Source of the DNA: Bradyrhizobium diazoefficiens
Lineage (GTDB): Bacteria; Pseudomonadota; Alphaproteobacteria; Rhizobiales; Xanthobacteraceae
DNA length: 64,000 nt
NCBI RefSeq assembly: GCF_016616885.1
Contig: NZ_CP067102.1
Span: 4,492,501-4,556,500 of the forward strand
Direction of reading: 5' to 3'
Each line of letters starts with the position of its first letter. The first letter of the stretch is position 1. The translations under genes were made by a program, and so were the position numbers. Under the pieces are notes generated by a model that had not been told where the DNA came from, ran no database searches, and saw only the letters and a program-made list of their open reading frames with translations. Of the stretch, positions 17,522 to 27,749 are shown in pieces.

Positions 17522-18956
17522 TGACCGGTTTCTCCATTCGCGGCTCCCAGCCGCCGCCGAGCGCCTGATACAGGCTGACGATGGCAAGAAGGCGTGCGAG
17601 TTGCGCCTGCGCCAGAGTGTCTTCGGCCTGGAACAGCGTCAGCTGGGTGTTGAGCACGGTCACGATATCGGCCGTGCCGGCGCGCAGCTGCTGCTCGGCG
17701 AGGTCGAAGGCGCGCTGCGAGGCGTTGACGACATCGCGCTGCAATTGCAGCTTGATCGTGGTCTGCTTGATCGAGAACAGCGCATTGTCGACGTCGGTGA
17801 AGGCCTGGACGATGGTCTTGCGGTAGGTCTGCAGCAACTCCTCCTGCCGCGCCTTGGCGAATTCGAAATTGCCGAGGATCTTGCCGCCGTCGAAGATCGG
17901 CTGCGTCGCGCTGCCGACCAGCTGGAAGAACGCCGCGTGCGGCTGGAATAGCGAGACCAGCGCCGAGCTCTGATAGCCGCCATTGCCGGTGAGCTGGATG
18001 GTCGGGAAGAATTGCGCGCGGGCATTGCCGATATTGGCAGTGGCCGAGGCGAGCTGGGCCTCCTGCCGGCGAATGTCGGGCCGCTGCGTCAGCAGCTCCG
18101 ACGGCAGGCCGGGCGTGACGCGCGGGATCGCGATCCGATCCAGCGAGCCGCCCGCGAGGCGCACGCTCTCCGGTGGCCGCGATACCAGCACCGCCAGCGC
18201 ATTGGCGTTCTGGTCGAGCGTCTGGCGCAGCGGCGGCACCAGCGCCTTCTGGTTGGCCAGCACACTCTCCTGCTGGGCGACGTCGAGATCGGTACCCGTT
18301 CCGGCCTTGCGGCGCTCGCGAATGGCATCGAGGATGCGCTGGGCGCTCGCGATATTGCGCTGGGCGGTGCGCAGGCGATCCTGCGAGGACAGCACCTGGA
18401 AATAGGCGTTGGCGACGGCTGCGAGCGTCGTCAGCGCGACAGTATCGCGGTCGAAGCGGTTGGCTTTGGCGGTTTCCTCCGCCGTTTGCAGCGCGTCGCG
18501 GTTCTGGCCCCAGAAATCGAGCTGGTAGCTCGCGCTCAGCGACGAGGAATAGTTGACGACTTCACGGCCGCCGTTGGTCAGGCCCGACGCACTCGAGCCC
18601 GAGGTGCGCGAATAGGTCTCCGATCCGGCTCCCGACAGGCTGGGCAGCAGCGCCGCGCCCGCCTGCCGCGCCTGGGCGTCGGCCTCGACGATGCGCGAGA
18701 CCGCGGCAGCGATGTCGAGGTTGACGGTCTGCGCCTCTTCCATCAGCTGCGTCAGCTCCGACGAGCGGAAGCTGCGCCACCAATCCAGTGTCGGCGGCGC
18801 ATCCCCCTTGCCGGCGTATTTGTATTGCGTGGGGACATCGAGCGCGGGATCGGGAAGGTCCTGCGTCAGCACGCAGGCGCCCGAGCTCGAGGCAAAGCAC
18901 AGCACCGCGAGCCAGCGCGCAGGCGTCCGGAGAGCTGAACCAAGGGATCGCCGCAT
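17511..18956 (-). CDS. NodT-family outer membrane efflux lipoprotein
   Basis: A 481-residue outer-membrane factor, first gene of the RND operon. The N-terminus has a signal sequence (LAVLCFASSSGAC) with a candidate lipobox ending at Cys28; the -3 residue is Ser, so the lipobox is not ideal. PPTLDWWRSFRSSELTQLMEEA is the usual start of NodT-type factors (here PTLDWWRSFRS). Two OEP repeats follow, with PGLPSELLTQRPDIRRQEAQL (LLTQRPDIRRQEAQL) between them. It forms the trimeric exit channel for the two pumps. A start 20 codons upstream, or a GTG just upstream, is possible, but the signal peptide favours 18956. Confidence 0.88.
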   Translation of the reverse strand: MRRSLGSALRTPARWLAVLCFASSSGACVLTQDLPDPALDVPTQYKYAGKGDAPPTLDWWRSFRSSELTQLMEEAQTVNLDIAAAVSRIVEADAQARQAGAALLPSLSGAGSETYSRTSGSSASGLTNGGREVVNYSSSLSASYQLDFWGQNRDALQTAEETAKANRFDRDTVALTTLAAVANAYFQVLSSQDRLRTAQRNIASAQRILDAIRERRKAGTGTDLDVAQQESVLANQKALVPPLRQTLDQNANALAVLVSRPPESVRLAGGSLDRIAIPRVTPGLPSELLTQRPDIRRQEAQLASATANIGNARAQFFPTIQLTGNGGYQSSALVSLFQPHAAFFQLVGSATQPIFDGGKILGNFEFAKARQEELLQTYRKTIVQAFTDVDNALFSIKQTTIKLQLQRDVVNASQRAFDLAEQQLRAGTADIVTVLNTQLTLFQAEDTLAQAQLARLLAIVSLYQALGGGWEPRMEKPVNAL

Positions 18957-19636
18957 GGCGACCGCCGGAACTCGCTGTGTCACATCCACCCCCCGCCGGG
19001 CAGATCCAACCGCCACCGCGTGGCCGGATTAGCCGATTCGCGGCTCAACAGCTGGGTGGGTCTGTGCAACTCGGTCACAACGGTGATGCTTTCTGCGAAA
19101 CCTGAGAGCCATCCTAGCCGGGCGCGGAACTGCAGGACAGTCCCGCACCTGCGAAATGCACCCTCGAAAGCGCCCATATCCTTGGCCCGAAAATGTAAGA
19201 TGTACTTGTCTTGCAAGGCTTTCTCTCATTTCCGAAGCATCCGGAAACGGCGACAAGCTTACTAAGATTTCATGTGATATTGCCGCCACACTATCGCCAG
19301 AGCCAGCGAAGCCCGCCCGGGCTCCACTGAAACCTGCGCCGCAACGCACCGTCGCTTGTCCAGCGCAAGGTGGGGACGCTGACACGGCGGCCGAGGCTCG
19401 TGGCGATTGCGCCCAGACGCGCGGCACCGATCGAGCTCGCGGAGACCACGGAATAGCGCGATGGTGACGATAGCCTTTCCCGCGACCGATGCCGCGCCAG
19501 ACTCCGAAACCACCTTGGCGGCCGGCAAAACGCCCGCCTATATTATGCGGAGCTGACCGTTTGCGGGGCGCGCGGGTCTGGCGAAAGGCGGGATGGGGCG
19601 CGTCTTGCGGATAGTCACACCTGACCAGTTGAGGTG
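18957..19636. other. long divergent intergenic region, no convincing gene
   Basis: About 680 bp separate the divergently transcribed efflux operon and the cyclopropane-fatty-acid synthase gene. It should hold both promoters and any regulator sites. Several frames of 70-130 codons cross it, but they lack recognisable domains and good ribosome-binding sites. The best is a TTG-initiated minus frame at 18980-19216. I see no RNA gene. Confidence 0.5.
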
Positions 19637-20878
19637 ATGAGTCCGACGATGCCGAATGTCGTCTCGGTGACGCCCGATAACGTGGAGACAGCGCTCGCTG
19701 ACCTGCCGCGGATTGTCCGCCTTGCGCTCTCGTTCGGCTCCAGACTCAGGCGCGGTACACTCGATGTGACCCTGCCCGATGGCCGTGTGATCCGGCTTGG
19801 CGGTCATGAGCCGGGTCCGAATGCCACCATGCGCTTGCACAATTACGGCTTCGCCTCGCGGCTGATCAATGGCGGCGATATCGGCATTGCGGAAGCCTAT
19901 CTCGCCGGCGATTGGGATACGCCGGACCTGACGCAGTTTCTCTACCTATTCTGCGTCAACCACGATCTGATCCAGGCCATGTTGCGCGACAAGCCTCTGA
20001 TGCGGTTCGTCCAGATGGTGCAACACTGGTTCAACCGCAACACCCGCCGCCAGGCCCGGCGCAACATCCACGCCCATTACGATATCGGCAATGCGTTCTA
20101 CTCGGCCTGGCTCGATCCCAGCATGACCTATTCGTCGGCGCTGTTCGAAGAATCAACCACGGACCTCACGGCCGCGCAGACCAACAAATATCGCCGCCTC
20201 GCCGAGGCGCTCGACCTGAAGCCGGGCCTGAAGCTGCTTGAGATCGGTTGCGGTTGGGGCGGCTTCGCCGAATTCGCCGCCAAGACCTTTGGCGCACGCG
20301 TCGTCGGCCTTACGATCTCGACCGAGCAGCGCGACTTCGCGCGCAAGCGCATCCACGAGGCGGGCCTCGCCGAGAAGGTCGAGATCCGGCTGCAGGATTA
20401 TCGCGACGAGCGGGATCGCTACGACCGGATCGCTTCGATCGAGATGATCGAGGCGGTCGGCGAGCAGTTCTGGCCGCGCTATTTCGCCCAGCTGCGTGAC
20501 CGGCTGCTGCCGGGCGGGCTTGCCGGCATCCAGGCCATCACGATCCAGGACCGCCTTTTTCAGGGCTACCGGCGCGAGGTCGACTTCATCCAGCGCTACG
20601 TCTTTCCCGGCGGCATGCTGCCCTCGCCCGCGGTGCTGAAGTCGCTCGGGGACCGATTCAACCTCCCTGTCATCGGCGAGCGCATCTTCGGGCAAGATTA
20701 TGCCAAGACGCTTGCCACCTGGCGAAATAATTTTCGCGCGGCTTGGCCGGGCCTAGTGCCGCTCGGCTTTGACGACCGGTTCCGGCGGCTGTGGGAATAC
20801 TATCTCGCTTATTGCGAGGCCGGATTCCTCTCCGGCAATATCGACGTCCGGCAGGTTATCTTCGCAAAGCAGCAATAA
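19637..20878 (+). CDS. cyclopropane-fatty-acyl-phospholipid synthase family methyltransferase
   Basis: A 413-residue protein of the CFA synthase (mycolic acid cyclopropane synthase) family. It uses SAM to methylenate unsaturated acyl chains of membrane phospholipids. Present are the lipid-binding N-terminal part, HYDIGNAFYSAWLDPSMTYSSALF, the SAM motif LLEIGCGWGGFAEFAA, and YDRIASIEMIEAVGE. YVFPGGMLPSP near the active site is also typical. The start is ATG 19637, with only a weak GAGG before it; a GTG directly upstream is equally possible. Paralogues with other lipid substrates exist, so no symbol is given. Confidence 0.88.
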   Translation: MSPTMPNVVSVTPDNVETALADLPRIVRLALSFGSRLRRGTLDVTLPDGRVIRLGGHEPGPNATMRLHNYGFASRLINGGDIGIAEAYLAGDWDTPDLTQFLYLFCVNHDLIQAMLRDKPLMRFVQMVQHWFNRNTRRQARRNIHAHYDIGNAFYSAWLDPSMTYSSALFEESTTDLTAAQTNKYRRLAEALDLKPGLKLLEIGCGWGGFAEFAAKTFGARVVGLTISTEQRDFARKRIHEAGLAEKVEIRLQDYRDERDRYDRIASIEMIEAVGEQFWPRYFAQLRDRLLPGGLAGIQAITIQDRLFQGYRREVDFIQRYVFPGGMLPSPAVLKSLGDRFNLPVIGERIFGQDYAKTLATWRNNFRAAWPGLVPLGFDDRFRRLWEYYLAYCEAGFLSGNIDVRQVIFAKQQ

Positions 20879-20922
20879 GAGTTTGCGCCCCTCGCCTTGC
20901 AAGGTTCGCTTGTAAGGCCGGC

Positions 20923-20939
20923 GACCCTACTTTAGGGTC
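20923..20939. terminator. short perfect hairpin between CFA synthase and cysK
   Basis: GACCCTA, three bases, then TAGGGTC form a perfect 7-bp stem 45 bp after the CFA synthase stop and 38 bp before the cysK start. No T-run follows, so it may be a weak terminator or a site affecting cysK expression. Confidence 0.35.
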
Positions 20940-20976
20940 TCGATGCCTTCATGCATCCAGCCGGTAATTGCCTGAC

Positions 20977-22011
20977 ATGACCATCAAAAACGACGTTGTC
21001 GAAGCCATCGGCAACACCCCGCTCATCAAGCTCAAGCGCGCGTCCGAACTGACCGGCTGCACCATTCTCGGTAAGGCCGAGTTCATGAACCCCGGCCAGT
21101 CGGTCAAGGACCGCGCCGGCAAATGGATGATTTTGGAAGCCGAGAAGCGCGGCGAGCTGAAGCCGGGCGGCCTCGTGGTGGAAGCGACCGCCGGCAACAC
21201 CGGCATTGGCCTAGCGGTAGTGGCGAGCGCGCGCGGCTATCGCACGCTGATCGTGATTCCGGAGACGCAGAGCCAGGAGAAGAAGGACTTTCTGAAGCTG
21301 TGCGGGGCCGAACTGCTGGAATCACCGGCACTGCCCTACTCCAATCCGAACAACTACCAGCATGTCGGCCGCCGCCTTGCTGACGAGCTGCGCAAGACCG
21401 AGCCGAACGGCGTGCTGTTCGCCGATCAGTGGAACAACCTCGACAATGCCAAGGCGCATTACGACTCGACCGGACCCGAGATCTGGGAGCAGACCGGCGG
21501 CAAGGTCGACGGCTTCGTCTGCTCGGTCGGTAGCGGCGGCACGCTGGCCGGCGTCAGCCGCTATCTGAAAGAGAAGAACAAGAACATTCGCATTGCCTGC
21601 GCCGATCCGCACGGCTTCGGCATGTATGAATACTTCAGGACCGGCACCGCCAAGGCGACGCCCGGCGACTCCACAACGGAAGGCATCGGGCTCGGCCGCG
21701 TGACCGCAATCGTCGAGAGTGCGAAAGTCGATGATGCTTTTCTCATTCCTGATGCCGAAGCTGTCACGGTGATCTACGAGCTGCTCCAGCACGAAGGCCT
21801 GTGCCTCGGCGGCTCCACCGGCATCAACATCGTCGGCGCGATGCAGCTCGCCAAGCAGCTCGGACCCGGCAAGACCATCGTCACCATTCTCTGCGATTCC
21901 GGCAGCCGCTATCAGTCAAAGCTGTTCAACGCCGACTTCATGCGCGCCAAGAACCTGCCGGTGCCGGAATGGCTGGAGAAGCGCAGCAACATCAAGCTGC
22001 CGTTCGTCTAG
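20977..22011 (+). CDS. cysK: cysteine synthase A
   Basis: A 344-residue PLP-dependent O-acetylserine sulfhydrylase, the last step of cysteine synthesis from O-acetylserine and sulfide. The PLP lysine lies in GQSVKDRAG (Lys44), the substrate loop is EATAGNTGIGLA, and the phosphate-binding loop is VGSGGTLAG. The start was set at ATG 20977; a TTG three codons upstream is less likely. The protein is slightly longer than E. coli CysK, with a C-terminal extension (NLPVPEWLEKRSNIKLPF) typical of the alphaproteobacterial form. It is convergent with the TPR gene. cysK here and metC at 27750 are both sulfur amino-acid enzymes but are not in one operon. Confidence 0.93.
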   Translation: MTIKNDVVEAIGNTPLIKLKRASELTGCTILGKAEFMNPGQSVKDRAGKWMILEAEKRGELKPGGLVVEATAGNTGIGLAVVASARGYRTLIVIPETQSQEKKDFLKLCGAELLESPALPYSNPNNYQHVGRRLADELRKTEPNGVLFADQWNNLDNAKAHYDSTGPEIWEQTGGKVDGFVCSVGSGGTLAGVSRYLKEKNKNIRIACADPHGFGMYEYFRTGTAKATPGDSTTEGIGLGRVTAIVESAKVDDAFLIPDAEAVTVIYELLQHEGLCLGGSTGINIVGAMQLAKQLGPGKTIVTILCDSGSRYQSKLFNADFMRAKNLPVPEWLEKRSNIKLPFV

Positions 22012-22057
22012 CTCCAGTCGGCTTGGTCAACTTCAGCTCGGACGCGCCGTAAAAATT

Positions 22058-22783
22058 TTACGCTTCGGCGCAGCGTTCCGAGGTGCTGTAGGGTGGGCAA
22101 AGCGCCGCTTCGAGCGCGGTTTTCGCCTCGTCGTAGTTCTTGAGCTCGATACTGACCAAACCTTTGCCGACCAGCGATTCAACGTGCTTTGGCTGAAACA
22201 ACAGAGCCCGCTCGAAACTTTGCCTGGCGCGGTCGAACTGGCGCAGCGCCAGCTCCGCCAGGCCACGATTGCTGAGCGCATCGACATAGTCGGGCTTCAG
22301 CCTGATCGCGCGATCGTACACTTCGATGGCCTGCTCGACGCGGCCGAGATGCAGCAGCGCATTGCCGAGATTGGCCAAGGCCATCGGGAAGCTCGGCTTC
22401 AGCGCGATCGCTTTTTCCAGGCAGGTGCGCGCATCCTCATATTGCCCAAGTGCGAAATGCGTAGCTCCCAGATCCGAAAAAGCCTGTGCCGAGCGCGGGT
22501 CGACGGTCACGGCATGCTTGAGAGCCTGTTTCGCTGCCTCGAAGTGCTGGCTTGCGAATGCGCACAATCCAAGCAGATGCAAGGCGCTGAAATGCTCCGG
22601 GAGCTCATTCAGGATCTGGCGGCAGAGCGCCTCGGTCTCCGCATAGCGGCCCTGGCCAAAGGCCGCGTTCGCGGCGGCGATGATGGCCTCCGCCTGCTTC
22701 TTGAATTTCTTCTGCAATCGCGCGTTCTGGAACGCGCGTGCGCCGGCATTGCTTTGCAAGGTCGCTCTCCGAAGGATGGCCAA
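22058..22783 (-). CDS. tetratricopeptide-repeat protein, C-terminus probably truncated
   Basis: A 241-residue protein of about five consecutive TPR units from residue 30 on. Each has the W-LG-Y-A-F-A-P pattern, for example ALHLLGLCAFASQHFEAA, AFSDLGATHFALGQYEDA and ALANLGNALLHLGRVEQA. TPR arrays mediate protein-protein contacts. The array stops in mid-pattern and the last 13 residues (CPPYSTSERCAEA) do not fit a TPR. They are encoded by the minus strand of a GTAGGGTGGGCAAAG stretch that looks like a dispersed repeat. This suggests the gene lost a longer C-terminal part. The partner is unknown. Confidence 0.75.
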   Translation of the reverse strand: MAILRRATLQSNAGARAFQNARLQKKFKKQAEAIIAAANAAFGQGRYAETEALCRQILNELPEHFSALHLLGLCAFASQHFEAAKQALKHAVTVDPRSAQAFSDLGATHFALGQYEDARTCLEKAIALKPSFPMALANLGNALLHLGRVEQAIEVYDRAIRLKPDYVDALSNRGLAELALRQFDRARQSFERALLFQPKHVESLVGKGLVSIELKNYDEAKTALEAALCPPYSTSERCAEA

Positions 22784-22849
22784 CGAAGAGTCTAACCGAT
22801 TCGCATGTCCGGCCGGCCGGTTAGCACCGTCTCCGGGATGTCCCGGAGA

Positions 22850-23590
22850 TCAACGCAGGATCTGGCTCAGGAACAGTTTTGTACGGGCGTGCTGGGGCGT
22901 GGCGAAGAATTCGTTCGGCGTGTTGGCCTCGATGATCTGGCCGGCGTCCATGAACACCACGCGGTTGGCGACCTCGCGGGCAAAGCCCATTTCGTGGGTC
23001 ACGACCAGCATGGTCATTCCCTCTTTCGCCAGGTCGACCATGGTGTCGAGGACCTCCTTGACCATTTCGGGGTCGAGCGCCGAGGTCGGCTCGTCGAACA
23101 GCATCACCTTGGGGTTCATGGTCAGTGCGCGCGCGATCGCGACGCGCTGCTGCTGGCCGCCGGACATCTGGCCAGGAAACTTGTTGGCCTGGTGCGGGAT
23201 CTTGACCCGCTCCAGGAATTTCATCGCGGTCTCCTCAGCATCCTTCTTGGGGATGTTGCGGACCCAGATCGGCGCCAGCGTGCAATTGTCCAGCACCGTC
23301 AGGTGCGGGAACAGATTGAAGCTCTGGAACACCATGCCGACTTCGCGGCGTACCGCATCGACATGCTTGAGGTTCGGCCCGAGCTCGATGCCATCGACGA
23401 CGATCTCGCCCTCCTGGAATTCCTCGAGCGCATTGATGCAGCGGATCAGCGTCGACTTGCCCGAGCCCGAGGGCCCGCAGATCACGATGCGCTCGCCCTT
23501 GTTGACCTCGAGGTCGATGTCGCGCAGCACGTGAAACTCGCCGTACCATTTGTTCAGGCCGGAAATGTTGACGATGGGATCAGCGGACAT
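22850..23590 (-). CDS. aapP: general L-amino acid ABC transporter ATP-binding protein
   Basis: A 246-residue ABC ATPase of the polar amino-acid importer class (GlnQ/AapP). Walker A is GPSGSGKST, the signature is [15 protein letters not shown], Walker B is [13 protein letters not shown], and the switch histidine lies in VVTHEMGFA. It is the last gene of aapJQMP, 11 bp after aapM. The start ATG at 23590 matches the family N-terminus ([19 protein letters not shown]). It powers uptake of a broad range of L-amino acids in rhizobia. Confidence 0.93.
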   Translation of the reverse strand: MSADPIVNISGLNKWYGEFHVLRDIDLEVNKGERIVICGPSGSGKSTLIRCINALEEFQEGEIVVDGIELGPNLKHVDAVRREVGMVFQSFNLFPHLTVLDNCTLAPIWVRNIPKKDAEETAMKFLERVKIPHQANKFPGQMSGGQQQRVAIARALTMNPKVMLFDEPTSALDPEMVKEVLDTMVDLAKEGMTMLVVTHEMGFAREVANRVVFMDAGQIIEANTPNEFFATPQHARTKLFLSQILR

Positions 23591-23601
23591 GGTGGCCTCG
23601 A

Positions 23602-25122
23602 TCAGTTGCGGCGGTGGACGTTGAGGCGGCGCTCGACGAAGAGCGAGTAGCGCGACATTCCAAAGCAGAAAATGAAGTAGATGATGCCGGCGAAGGCGAA
23701 ACCGGTGAACGCGGTCGACGGCGTCGACCATTTCGGATCCGAGAACGACGCCCGGAGCGACCCGAGCAAGTCGAACAGCGCCACGATCGAGACCAGCGAG
23801 GTGTCCTTGAACAGCGAGATGAAGCTGTTGACGAGGTTCGGGATCACGTGGCGCAGCGCCTGCGGCAGCACGATCAGCGACGTGGTCTTCCACCACGACA
23901 GGCCCAGCGCTGCCGCGGCCTCGTTTTGCCCGCGCGGGATCGCAGCGAGGCCGCCGCGGACGTTCTCGGCCTGGTAGGCGCCCGTGAACAGCGCGATGCC
24001 GATCAGCGCGCGCACGAGGCCGTCGACAGTGAAATTGCCCGGCAGGAACAGCGGCAGCATGTAGGTGGCGAAGAACAGCACGGTGATCAGTGGCACGCCG
24101 CGCCAGAATTCGATAAAGGCGATCGAGAATATCCGGATCAGGGGGATCGAGGCGCGCCGGCCGAGTGCCAGCGCAATGCCGATCGGCAGCGAGGTGACGA
24201 TGCCTGTTACGGAGACCACCAGTGTCACCAGCAGCCCACCCCAGAGATTGGTCGCGACGATCGGCAGGCCGCCGTGGTCGAGCCCCATCAGCTTGATGAC
24301 GATGGCCATTGCAATGAACGTGGCGATGCTCGACGCGAGCCCGCGCCACCCCGTGCGCATGCCGCCGCCGAGGACGAAGGCGATCAGCGAGACGAAAGCA
24401 GTCGTAATGGCAAAATCGACCCAGACCGACTGGCCCGTCCCCTGGATCTGGTCCCGCAGCCAGGTCAACGGGAAGATCAGCCAGTGGATCGCGGTGCCGA
24501 CCAGCATGATGAGATGGCCGACAACCCACAGCAGCGGCGCGATCGCTGATGCCTTGCTCAGGCTGAGCAGGACCTGCCCGGCGCTGACGATGCTGTCGTC
24601 GAACAATTCCAGCAGGCCGGCGGTCCAGCTCAGGCCAAAGCCGCTGATGCCGCCGCCATGCAGCAGGAAGAACGCGACGACCGGAAAGGCGAAGAAGAAC
24701 AGGCTGGCGTTGAGGCTCTTGGCGGGCAGGCGCGGAATCAGCAGCGGTAGCAGCAGCGCCGCCGCCAGGATCAGCGCGAGATTGACCCGCCAGCGCTCGG
24801 CTTCGGGATAGAAGCCGTAGATCAGCTGCGGCAGTTTGGCCTGGATGTAGGGCCAGCAGGCGCCGACGGCAAATCCGGCGTTCTCGGCGAGGCAGGCGCC
24901 GCGGTCCTTGCCGTTCCAGACCGCATCGACGATCAGGAATCTGACGGACGGAATGATCGTGAACCAGAGCAGCAACGCGCCGACGATCGTGAGCAGGATA
25001 TTGGTCGGCGAGTTGAACAGCCGGGTGCGCAACAGACCGACAAAGCCGGTGGTTCTGACCGGCGCGGGACGCTCGGCGACGAGGTCCCGACGGACGAAGG
25101 ATGACGCAGTGATGTCGGTCAT
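23602..25122 (-). CDS. aapM: general L-amino acid ABC transporter permease AapM
   Basis: A 506-residue inner-membrane permease. It has the expanded N-terminal membrane region typical of AapM (several extra helices around [21 protein letters not shown]) and a C-terminal HisM-type permease core. The EAA coupling loop is visible as [26 protein letters not shown]. The start ATG overlaps the aapQ stop by four bases (ATGA), which fixes it. It forms the channel heterodimer with AapQ. Confidence 0.92.
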   Translation of the reverse strand: MTDITASSFVRRDLVAERPAPVRTTGFVGLLRTRLFNSPTNILLTIVGALLLWFTIIPSVRFLIVDAVWNGKDRGACLAENAGFAVGACWPYIQAKLPQLIYGFYPEAERWRVNLALILAAALLLPLLIPRLPAKSLNASLFFFAFPVVAFFLLHGGGISGFGLSWTAGLLELFDDSIVSAGQVLLSLSKASAIAPLLWVVGHLIMLVGTAIHWLIFPLTWLRDQIQGTGQSVWVDFAITTAFVSLIAFVLGGGMRTGWRGLASSIATFIAMAIVIKLMGLDHGGLPIVATNLWGGLLVTLVVSVTGIVTSLPIGIALALGRRASIPLIRIFSIAFIEFWRGVPLITVLFFATYMLPLFLPGNFTVDGLVRALIGIALFTGAYQAENVRGGLAAIPRGQNEAAAALGLSWWKTTSLIVLPQALRHVIPNLVNSFISLFKDTSLVSIVALFDLLGSLRASFSDPKWSTPSTAFTGFAFAGIIYFIFCFGMSRYSLFVERRLNVHRRN

Positions 25123-26324
25123 GCGCCAAGACTCCGGTTCAGGCGCCAGCCGTAGATGCTCATCACGCCGCTGGTGATCAGTGAGATCAGGAGGTAGACG
25201 CCCATCGTCATCGTGATGATCTCGATCGCCTGCCCGGTCTGGCTCAGCGACGTGCCGGCCCAAACCGACACCAGGTCGGGATAGCCGATCGCGACCGCGA
25301 GCGAGGAATTCTTGGTGAGGTTGAGGTACTGGTTGGTCAGCGGCGGCACGATCACCCGCATCGCCTGCGGCACCACGATCAGCCGCAGCGTGGAGCCGCG
25401 GCTCAGGCCCAGCGAGGCCCCCGCCTCCATCTGCCCCTTGTGGACGGACAGGATCCCGGCGCGCACGATCTCGGCGATGAAGGCCGCGGTATAGGTCGAC
25501 AGCGCCAGCGTCAGCGCCACGAACTCCGGGATGACGCGCGCGCCGCCGGCGAAATTGAAGCCCTTGAGCTGCGGCAGCTCGACCGTGAAGGGCAGACCGA
25601 ACAGCAGCGTCGTGACGAGCGGCAGCCCGAACAGGAAGCCGAGCACGTAAGGCCAGATGCGGATCACCCGGCCAGCCTGGAACAGGGCGCGTCGCGCGTA
25701 GGAGCGCAGCGCCAGCGAGGCAATGATGCCGAGCGCAAGCATGGCCAGGAACGGCAGCAATCCGGGCTCGCCGATGGGGCTCGGAATGACGAGGCCGCGA
25801 TTGCTGATGAAGGCGATGCCGAGAAACGAAATGCTCTGTCGCGGATTGGGTAGCGCGGCCAGCACCGCGAGATACCAGAACAGGATCTGGAACAGCAGCG
25901 GTAGGTTGCGGATGATCTCGACATAGATTTCGCCGACGCGCGACACCAACCAGTTCGGCGACAGCCGGCATAGCGCGACGATGAAGCCGATCAACGTGGC
26001 GAACACGATGCCCACCACAGAGACGACAAGCGTGTTGAGGAGGCCGACCACGAACACCCGCAGGAACGTGTCGGAGCCGGTATAGGAGATCAGGGTCTGG
26101 TTGACATCGAAGCCGGCATTGTTCGCGAGGAAGCCGAAGCCGGCGGCAATGTGCTGGTTTTCCAGGTTGGCGCGGGCATTCGAGATGATCTCATAGGCGA
26201 TCCAGCCCAGCACCGCCGCGAAGGCAAACTGGACGGCGACGCCGTTCCAGCCTGTCTTGCCACCCAGGAGGCGCCTGATCTTCAGCGCGATCTGGAGTGG
26301 CGGTTTGCGAGCTTCGGTGCTCAT
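25119..26324 (-). CDS. aapQ: general L-amino acid ABC transporter permease AapQ
   Basis: A 401-residue permease of the HisQ/M superfamily. The N-terminal region ([19 protein letters not shown]) and the periplasmic segment [16 protein letters not shown] are diagnostic for AapQ. The EAA loop is [26 protein letters not shown], with [13 protein letters not shown] as the contact site for AapP. About eight membrane helices are visible. It follows aapJ by 26 bp and is coupled to aapM by a 4-bp overlap. Confidence 0.92.
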   Translation of the reverse strand: MSTEARKPPLQIALKIRRLLGGKTGWNGVAVQFAFAAVLGWIAYEIISNARANLENQHIAAGFGFLANNAGFDVNQTLISYTGSDTFLRVFVVGLLNTLVVSVVGIVFATLIGFIVALCRLSPNWLVSRVGEIYVEIIRNLPLLFQILFWYLAVLAALPNPRQSISFLGIAFISNRGLVIPSPIGEPGLLPFLAMLALGIIASLALRSYARRALFQAGRVIRIWPYVLGFLFGLPLVTTLLFGLPFTVELPQLKGFNFAGGARVIPEFVALTLALSTYTAAFIAEIVRAGILSVHKGQMEAGASLGLSRGSTLRLIVVPQAMRVIVPPLTNQYLNLTKNSSLAVAIGYPDLVSVWAGTSLSQTGQAIEIITMTMGVYLLISLITSGVMSIYGWRLNRSLGA

Positions 26325-26350
26325 TGCCGTATGCCGGCGAGCGCGCGGGA

Positions 26351-27367
26351 TCAGCGGATCGGCGGCGCGTACTGGAGACCACCCTTGTTCCAGAGATTGT
26401 TGAGACCGCGGTTGATCGCGAGCGGCGAACCGGCGCCAACGTTGCGATCAAACACCTCGCCGTAATTGCCGACGGCCTTCACGATGCGGATCACCCAATC
26501 CTTGGTCAGGCCGAGCTGTTCGCCGAAATTGCCGTCGGTGCCGAGGACGCGTTTCAGCTCCGGATTCTCCATCTTGGCTTTCTCGTCGACGTTCTTCGAG
26601 GTCACGCCGAGCTCCTCGGCGGTGATCATGGCAAACAGCGTCCATTTCACGATGTCGAACCACTGGTCGTCGCCGTGGCGCACCATTGGGCCGAGCGGCT
26701 CCTTCGAGATGATCTCGGGGAGAACCATGTGGTCGTTGGGATTGGCGAGCTTCAGACGGTTGGAGTAGAGGCCGGACTGGTCGGTGGTGAAGACGTCGCA
26801 GCGCCCGGCCTCGTAGGCCTTGACGGTTTCGTCGTTGGTCCCGAACGCGATCACCTCGTACTTCATGTTGTTGGCCTTGAAGTAGTCGGCGAGGTTCTGC
26901 TCGGTGGTGGTGCCGGTCTGCACGCAGACCGAGGCGCTGTTCAGCTCCAGCGCCGAATTCACCTTGAGCGACTTCTTCACCATGAAGCCCTGCCCGTCAT
27001 AATAGGTCACGCCGGTGAAGTTGGCGCCGAGCGAGGTGTCGCGCGAGATGGTCCAGGTGGTGTTGCGCGAGAGCACGTCGATCTCGCCGGATTGCAGCGC
27101 GGTAAAGCGGTCCTTGGCCGAGGTCGGCACGAATTTGACTTTAGTCGGATCGTTGAAGATCGCAGCCGCAAGCGCACGGCAGACGTCGACGTCGAGGCCT
27201 GTCCAGTTGCCCTTGTCGTCGGGCGAGGAGAAGCCCGGCAGGCCCTGGCTGACGCCGCAGGACAGCGTGCCCCGGTCCTTGATGGTCTTGAGCGTTTGCG
27301 CGTCGGCGGCCTGGGCGGAGAGGCCGGCGGCGAGAGCAAGAGAGAGAGCCAAGGTTACGCGTTTCAT
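26351..27367 (-). CDS. aapJ: general L-amino acid ABC transporter substrate-binding protein
   Basis: A 338-residue periplasmic binding protein, first gene of the operon. A Sec signal peptide (LALSLALAAGLSAQAADA) precedes the mature part. The mature part has the family-3 solute-binding signature GNWTGLDVDVCRALAAAIF. The two conserved cysteines (SCGVSQGLPGF and SVCVQTG) and RHGDDQWFDIVKWTLFAMI are typical of AapJ. It delivers amino acids to AapQM. The promoter should lie in the 380 bp shared with the divergent metC gene. Confidence 0.93.
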   Translation of the reverse strand: MKRVTLALSLALAAGLSAQAADAQTLKTIKDRGTLSCGVSQGLPGFSSPDDKGNWTGLDVDVCRALAAAIFNDPTKVKFVPTSAKDRFTALQSGEIDVLSRNTTWTISRDTSLGANFTGVTYYDGQGFMVKKSLKVNSALELNSASVCVQTGTTTEQNLADYFKANNMKYEVIAFGTNDETVKAYEAGRCDVFTTDQSGLYSNRLKLANPNDHMVLPEIISKEPLGPMVRHGDDQWFDIVKWTLFAMITAEELGVTSKNVDEKAKMENPELKRVLGTDGNFGEQLGLTKDWVIRIVKAVGNYGEVFDRNVGAGSPLAINRGLNNLWNKGGLQYAPPIR

Positions 27368-27749
27368 GGGCTTCTAGCCTTTCAAAGTCATCTCAAGGTC
27401 AGGAACGGTGTCTCTGCCAAGACTTTCCCTAAGGGCTAGCCTTGCAAGAATCATGCTGGAAAAACCTTGCCGAACACTCGCCCATCCTGGGAGGCCATAC
27501 CTTAATCCTCGCCGCAGGCGCCCGCACTTGTGGCTGTGGCGCAAGGTCCGGTCAGACGATGGATCGAAGGTCGCGGCAGGCCCCTCAACATGCGGCGACT
27601 GAATAGCACCTGCGCATCACAGAACGACTGGCGAGCCGGGTCAAGGGGTTGACGGGACTCTTCTGTGTTCTGTTATTAACGTCAGCGGCCTCCAGGCCGC
27701 CCCGACCGCGATCCGCGCCGGGCGGAAACGCTTTTTTGAAAGCAGACGC
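27368..27749. other. divergent promoter region between aapJ and metC
   Basis: About 380 bp between divergent starts. I see no coding frame of convincing composition, no tRNA and no strong palindrome. It presumably carries the promoters of both the Aap operon and the cystathionine beta-lyase gene. Confidence 0.5.

Noticed and set aside
18980..19216. TTG-initiated minus-strand frame of 78 codons (begins with a plausible QDKYILHF stretch)
   Set aside because: Weak ribosome-binding site, no domain, and the second half loses protein-like composition near the efflux gene start.
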